Assembly: GCA_024681475.1 (NCBI GenBank)
Contig: JAILAT010000022.1
Coordinates: forward strand, 62,001-126,000
Direction: 5' to 3'
From: Bacteroidales bacterium
Lineage (GTDB): Bacteria > Bacteroidota > Bacteroidia > Bacteroidales > P3
DNA: 64,000 nt
Shown: positions 61,329 to 64,000 of the stretch, in pieces
Position numbering within the stretch: the stretch's first letter is position 1
How the letters are laid out: each line of letters begins with the position of its first letter
Program-made: the position numbers and the translations under genes
The notes under the pieces: model-generated
Told to the model about the DNA's origin: nothing
Database searches by the model: none
What the model saw: the letters and a program-made list of their open reading frames with translations, nothing else

Positions 61329-62201
61329 ATGGCAAACTTAAAAGAAGTACGCACACGCATCGCATCGGTCAGCAGCACACAGCAAATCACCTCGGCCATG
61401 AAGATGGTCTCGGCTGCCAAGTTCCGCCGCGCCCAGAATGCCATTCTGGGCATGCGTCCCTACTCGAACCAGCTGGCCGAAATCATTGCCAGCATCGACA
61501 CCGAAGACGGCGTGCAGACCCCCTACCACGAAGTGCGCGCCGCCAAGCGCGTCCTGCTGGTGGTGGTGACCTCCAACAAAGGTCTATGCGGTGCCTTCAA
61601 CGCCAATGTCATCAAGGAAGCGCAAGCTCGCATCAAGCACTTCCAGCAGACTGGCAGCGAAGAGATTAGCCTCATAACTATCGGAAAACGCGGCACCGAG
61701 TTCTTCCAAAAACAGAAAGGTCTGGTGATTGCCAGCCACGACGACCTGCTGGACAATCCGCAATTCGACAGCATCGCCCTGTTGGCCAACAGCCTGATGC
61801 AGGATTTCCGCGAACAGAAATACGACTGCATCGAGGTGGTATACAATCAGTTCAAGAACTCTATCACTCAGATTCTCACCGCCGAGCAGTTCCTGCCCGT
61901 AATACAGAAGGAGAACACTACCGCAACGACCCAGAAACGCAACGACTACCTTTTCGAGCCTTCGAAAGAGGAGATACTGCGCAACATGATACCCATGTCG
62001 CTCACCACACAGTTCTACCGTGTGCTGCTCGACTCGCTGGCCGCCGAGCACGGCGCCCGCATGACTGCCATGCAGAAAGCCACCGACAACGCCACCGAGC
62101 TGCTCAAGGAGCTGCGACTGTCGTACAACAAGGCACGCCAGGCTGCCATCACCAACGAGATTATCGAAATCGTCAGTGGTTCCGAAGCGCTGAAAGGCTA
62201 A
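61329..62201 (+). CDS. atpG: ATP synthase F1 subunit gamma
   Basis: A 290-residue subunit, the central rotor shaft. The N-terminal helix has the family's KEVRTRIASVSSTQQITSAMKMVSAAKFRRAQ (in two halves, residues 4-35), VTSNKGLCGAFN is near 80, and the C-terminal helix ends RQAAITNEIIEIVSGSEAL (about 268-288). It is 47 bp after atpA. atpB, atpC and atpD are not in this window. Confidence 0.96.
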   Translation: MANLKEVRTRIASVSSTQQITSAMKMVSAAKFRRAQNAILGMRPYSNQLAEIIASIDTEDGVQTPYHEVRAAKRVLLVVVTSNKGLCGAFNANVIKEAQARIKHFQQTGSEEISLITIGKRGTEFFQKQKGLVIASHDDLLDNPQFDSIALLANSLMQDFREQKYDCIEVVYNQFKNSITQILTAEQFLPVIQKENTTATTQKRNDYLFEPSKEEILRNMIPMSLTTQFYRVLLDSLAAEHGARMTAMQKATDNATELLKELRLSYNKARQAAITNEIIEIVSGSEALKG

Positions 62202-62227
62202 CTAACAACAACTAGAAGAACAACAAT

Positions 62228-63736
62228 ATGGAAACCAAGAAACAGAAAAGCCCCATAGTGGCCATCATCACGATGTTTTTCATCTTCGCCATGATATCGT
62301 TTGTCACGAACATGGCCGCACCTTTCGGCAATATCTGGAAGAACCATTATTCATGGGCAGGCATGCTGGGCAACATGATGAATTTCTTGGCATACCTCTT
62401 CATGGGCATCCCCGCCGGCAAGCTACTGTCGCGCATAGGCTATAAAAAGACTGCGCTCATTGCTCTTGCCGTTGGCTTTGTGGGCATGGTGGTGCAATAT
62501 CTGTCGAGCATCTTCGGCAGCGAAGTAGCCACTTTCTCAGTGAAGGGCGAACCTGTGATGCTCAACTTCATCATCTACCTGCTGGGCGCTTTCATCTGCG
62601 GTTTCTGTGTCTGTATGTTGAACACTGTAGTCAACCCCATGCTGAACCTGCTGGGCGGCGGCGGCAACCGCGGCAACCAGCTGATCCAGACGGGCGGAAC
62701 GCTGAATTCGCTGTCGGGTACGCTGACCCCCTTCCTGGTTGGAGCCCTCATCGGCACTGTCACCAAGCGCACCTCCATGTCGGATGTGGCACCGCTGCTG
62801 TTCATCGCCATGGGCGTCTTCGCGTTGGCATTTGTCATCATCCTGATGGTGAAAATACCGGAACCGAACCTCGGCCGCGCCAATAAAAGCGAAAAAGACA
62901 AGCATTCGGCTTGGAGTTTCCGCCACCTGGTATTGGGCGTTGTGGCCATATTCTTCTATGTGGGCGTGGAAGTCGGAATACCCTCTGAACTAAACTTCTA
63001 CCTCTCCGACGCCAGCGACCGTGGCGCAGGCATCCTCATCAACGGAGCCCTGATAGGCGGTGCTTTCGCCTCGTTCTATTGGCTCTGCATGCTGATAGGC
63101 CGCTTCCTTGGCTCCATCATCAGCGGCAAGGTTAGCACACGTGTACAGCTAACCAGTGTCGCAACACTGGGTATCATTCTGATTACCACGGCCATCCTGA
63201 TGCCGAAGAGCGCCACCATCAATGCCCCTGGCTTCATCTACAACCCCGAGAAAAAGACCGTAGGCATCCTGGTCGACAACGGCATGAGCAAAGCCGATGC
63301 TTTGGCCTACATTGCTGAGCCGAAAGCGGAGCTGGTGGAACCTTATCTGGAAGACATTGCCGACAGTTTCAATATCGATAATGAAGGTCAGCCCTTAGAC
63401 ACAGTTGTGGCCAATCATTTGAGCGACTCCATGAAGGTGCCTCAGGTGCCTCTGAGAATCATCTTCCTCATCCTCTGTGGCTTATGCACCTCGCTGATGT
63501 GGGGTGGTATCTTCAATCTGTCAGTAGAAGGCTTGGGACGCTACACCGAGCAGGCCAGCGGCATATTCATGATGATGGTCGTCGGTGGCGGCGTCATGCC
63601 CCTCATCCAAGACGCGCTGGCAGGCGTAATAGGCTACATGTCCAGCTATTGGATTGTTGTGGCCATGCTGATTTACATTCTCTTCTATGCCCTCATCGGT
63701 TCGAAGAATGTAAACAAAGACATTCCGACAGAATAA
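62228..63736 (+). CDS. Sugar MFS transporter (FucP-like)
   Basis: A 502-residue protein with about 12 membrane helices of the fucose/glucose-galactose permease group. Features include FVTNMAAPFGNIWKNHY near residue 27 and the motif A-like GIPAGKLLSRIGYKKTALIAL near 58. The loop near 340-400 is longer than in E. coli FucP, with an acidic stretch. It lies 26 bp after atpG, so it may share its transcript. The sugar is unknown, and it could carry a neutral sugar with H+ or Na+. Confidence 0.85.
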   Translation: METKKQKSPIVAIITMFFIFAMISFVTNMAAPFGNIWKNHYSWAGMLGNMMNFLAYLFMGIPAGKLLSRIGYKKTALIALAVGFVGMVVQYLSSIFGSEVATFSVKGEPVMLNFIIYLLGAFICGFCVCMLNTVVNPMLNLLGGGGNRGNQLIQTGGTLNSLSGTLTPFLVGALIGTVTKRTSMSDVAPLLFIAMGVFALAFVIILMVKIPEPNLGRANKSEKDKHSAWSFRHLVLGVVAIFFYVGVEVGIPSELNFYLSDASDRGAGILINGALIGGAFASFYWLCMLIGRFLGSIISGKVSTRVQLTSVATLGIILITTAILMPKSATINAPGFIYNPEKKTVGILVDNGMSKADALAYIAEPKAELVEPYLEDIADSFNIDNEGQPLDTVVANHLSDSMKVPQVPLRIIFLILCGLCTSLMWGGIFNLSVEGLGRYTEQASGIFMMMVVGGGVMPLIQDALAGVIGYMSSYWIVVAMLIYILFYALIGSKNVNKDIPTE

Positions 63737-63765
63737 AGCAATACTCTTATAGGCCTGGTTTCTAA

Positions 63766-63963
63766 ATGGTAGGAAGAATTATTGGAATCCTGATCAGCCT
63801 GGGACTTATTATTGGCGGTCTCAGCGGTGAATTCGTATTAAGAGGCACTAACAGCAGCAAAGCGCTTGTTGTGGCCGGCGTTATCTTTCTTATCTGGGAT
63901 ATCTACAAGATAATCAAAGACAGAAAGAACAAAAACGACGACTACACTGTCGAGAACCAGTAG
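63766..63963 (+). CDS. Small two-helix membrane protein
   Basis: A 65-residue protein with two hydrophobic segments (about 4-20 and 32-48, ending IWDIYKIIK) and a charged C-terminal tail (DRKNKNDDYTVENQ). No family is recognised. It is 29 bp after the MFS gene in the same direction. Confidence 0.55.
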   Translation: MVGRIIGILISLGLIIGGLSGEFVLRGTNSSKALVVAGVIFLIWDIYKIIKDRKNKNDDYTVENQ

Positions 63964-64000
63964 CGTAGGTATTTCCTATAGATTCAACCCTCTTTACTAC

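Noticed and set aside
1-64000. CRISPR array, prophage, insertion sequence or integrase
   Set aside because: No regular repeat-spacer pattern and no transposase, recombinase or phage protein was seen on either strand.

Overview
The window comes from a chromosome of the phylum Bacteroidota, very probably the order Bacteroidales. The evidence is promoter boxes of the Bacteroidetes sigma factor type (a TAnnTTTG -7 box about 20 bp downstream of a TTTG -33 box) in front of many genes, type IX secretion (T9SS) C-terminal sorting domains, DUF4270, GSCFA and DUF3078 proteins, an FucP-type sugar transporter and the divergent glycogen-synthase-like protein typical of this group. Coding DNA is moderately GC-rich and spacers are AT-rich. 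There is no integrase, transposase, phage gene or CRISPR array. TAG is an ordinary stop codon here.

Layout. 1-3.77 kb is a leftward operon (GT5-like protein, DUF4270 lipoprotein, MORN protein, maf cut by the window edge). Divergent from it are recX and a DUF3078 barrel (3.9-5.5 kb). A spacer with a 52-bp perfect palindrome and a possible small RNA follows, then an AT-rich secreted protein with a C-terminal zinc-finger-like module (5.8-7.3 kb). From 7.7 to 14.3 kb lies a rightward four-gene block: barrel protein, imelysin lipoprotein, di-heme oxidoreductase and a fused CcsBA cytochrome c synthase. It is bracketed by two same-oriented copies of the 3' end of ddl. From 14.4 to 24.7 kb a leftward housekeeping run holds recJ, ettA, a YD-like secreted protein, dnaE, a GSCFA protein and ddl.

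From 24.9 to 33 kb, also leftward, come a T9SS cargo gene split by an in-frame TAG, tRNA-Val, an MsbA-like ABC exporter, a PorE-like protein and sufC-sufD. A SAM hydrolase family gene (33.3 kb) precedes a locus of secreted T9SS-type proteins arranged A-B-A (34.7-38.8 kb), which has decayed A and B copies on its left. Next are aqpZ and aroE (leftward), then a rightward series: rhomboid protease, EEP-family protein, nth, BatA-type protein and an ABC-2 export pair (40.7-47.8 kb). After tRNA-Cys and an RNA methyltransferase, a polyphosphate-type block (small secreted proteins, VTC polymerase, DUF4956 protein, TPR histidine kinase, response regulator) runs into nadB. The window ends with atpE-F-H-A-G, a sugar MFS transporter and a small membrane protein.

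The parts most worth following up are the ddl-flanked block at 7.6-14.4 kb, which looks like a small inserted island for iron or heme handling with its own cytochrome c maturation enzyme; the duplicating and decaying T9SS cargo locus; the VTC/DUF4956/two-component block; and a terminator-like hairpin between atpE and atpF.
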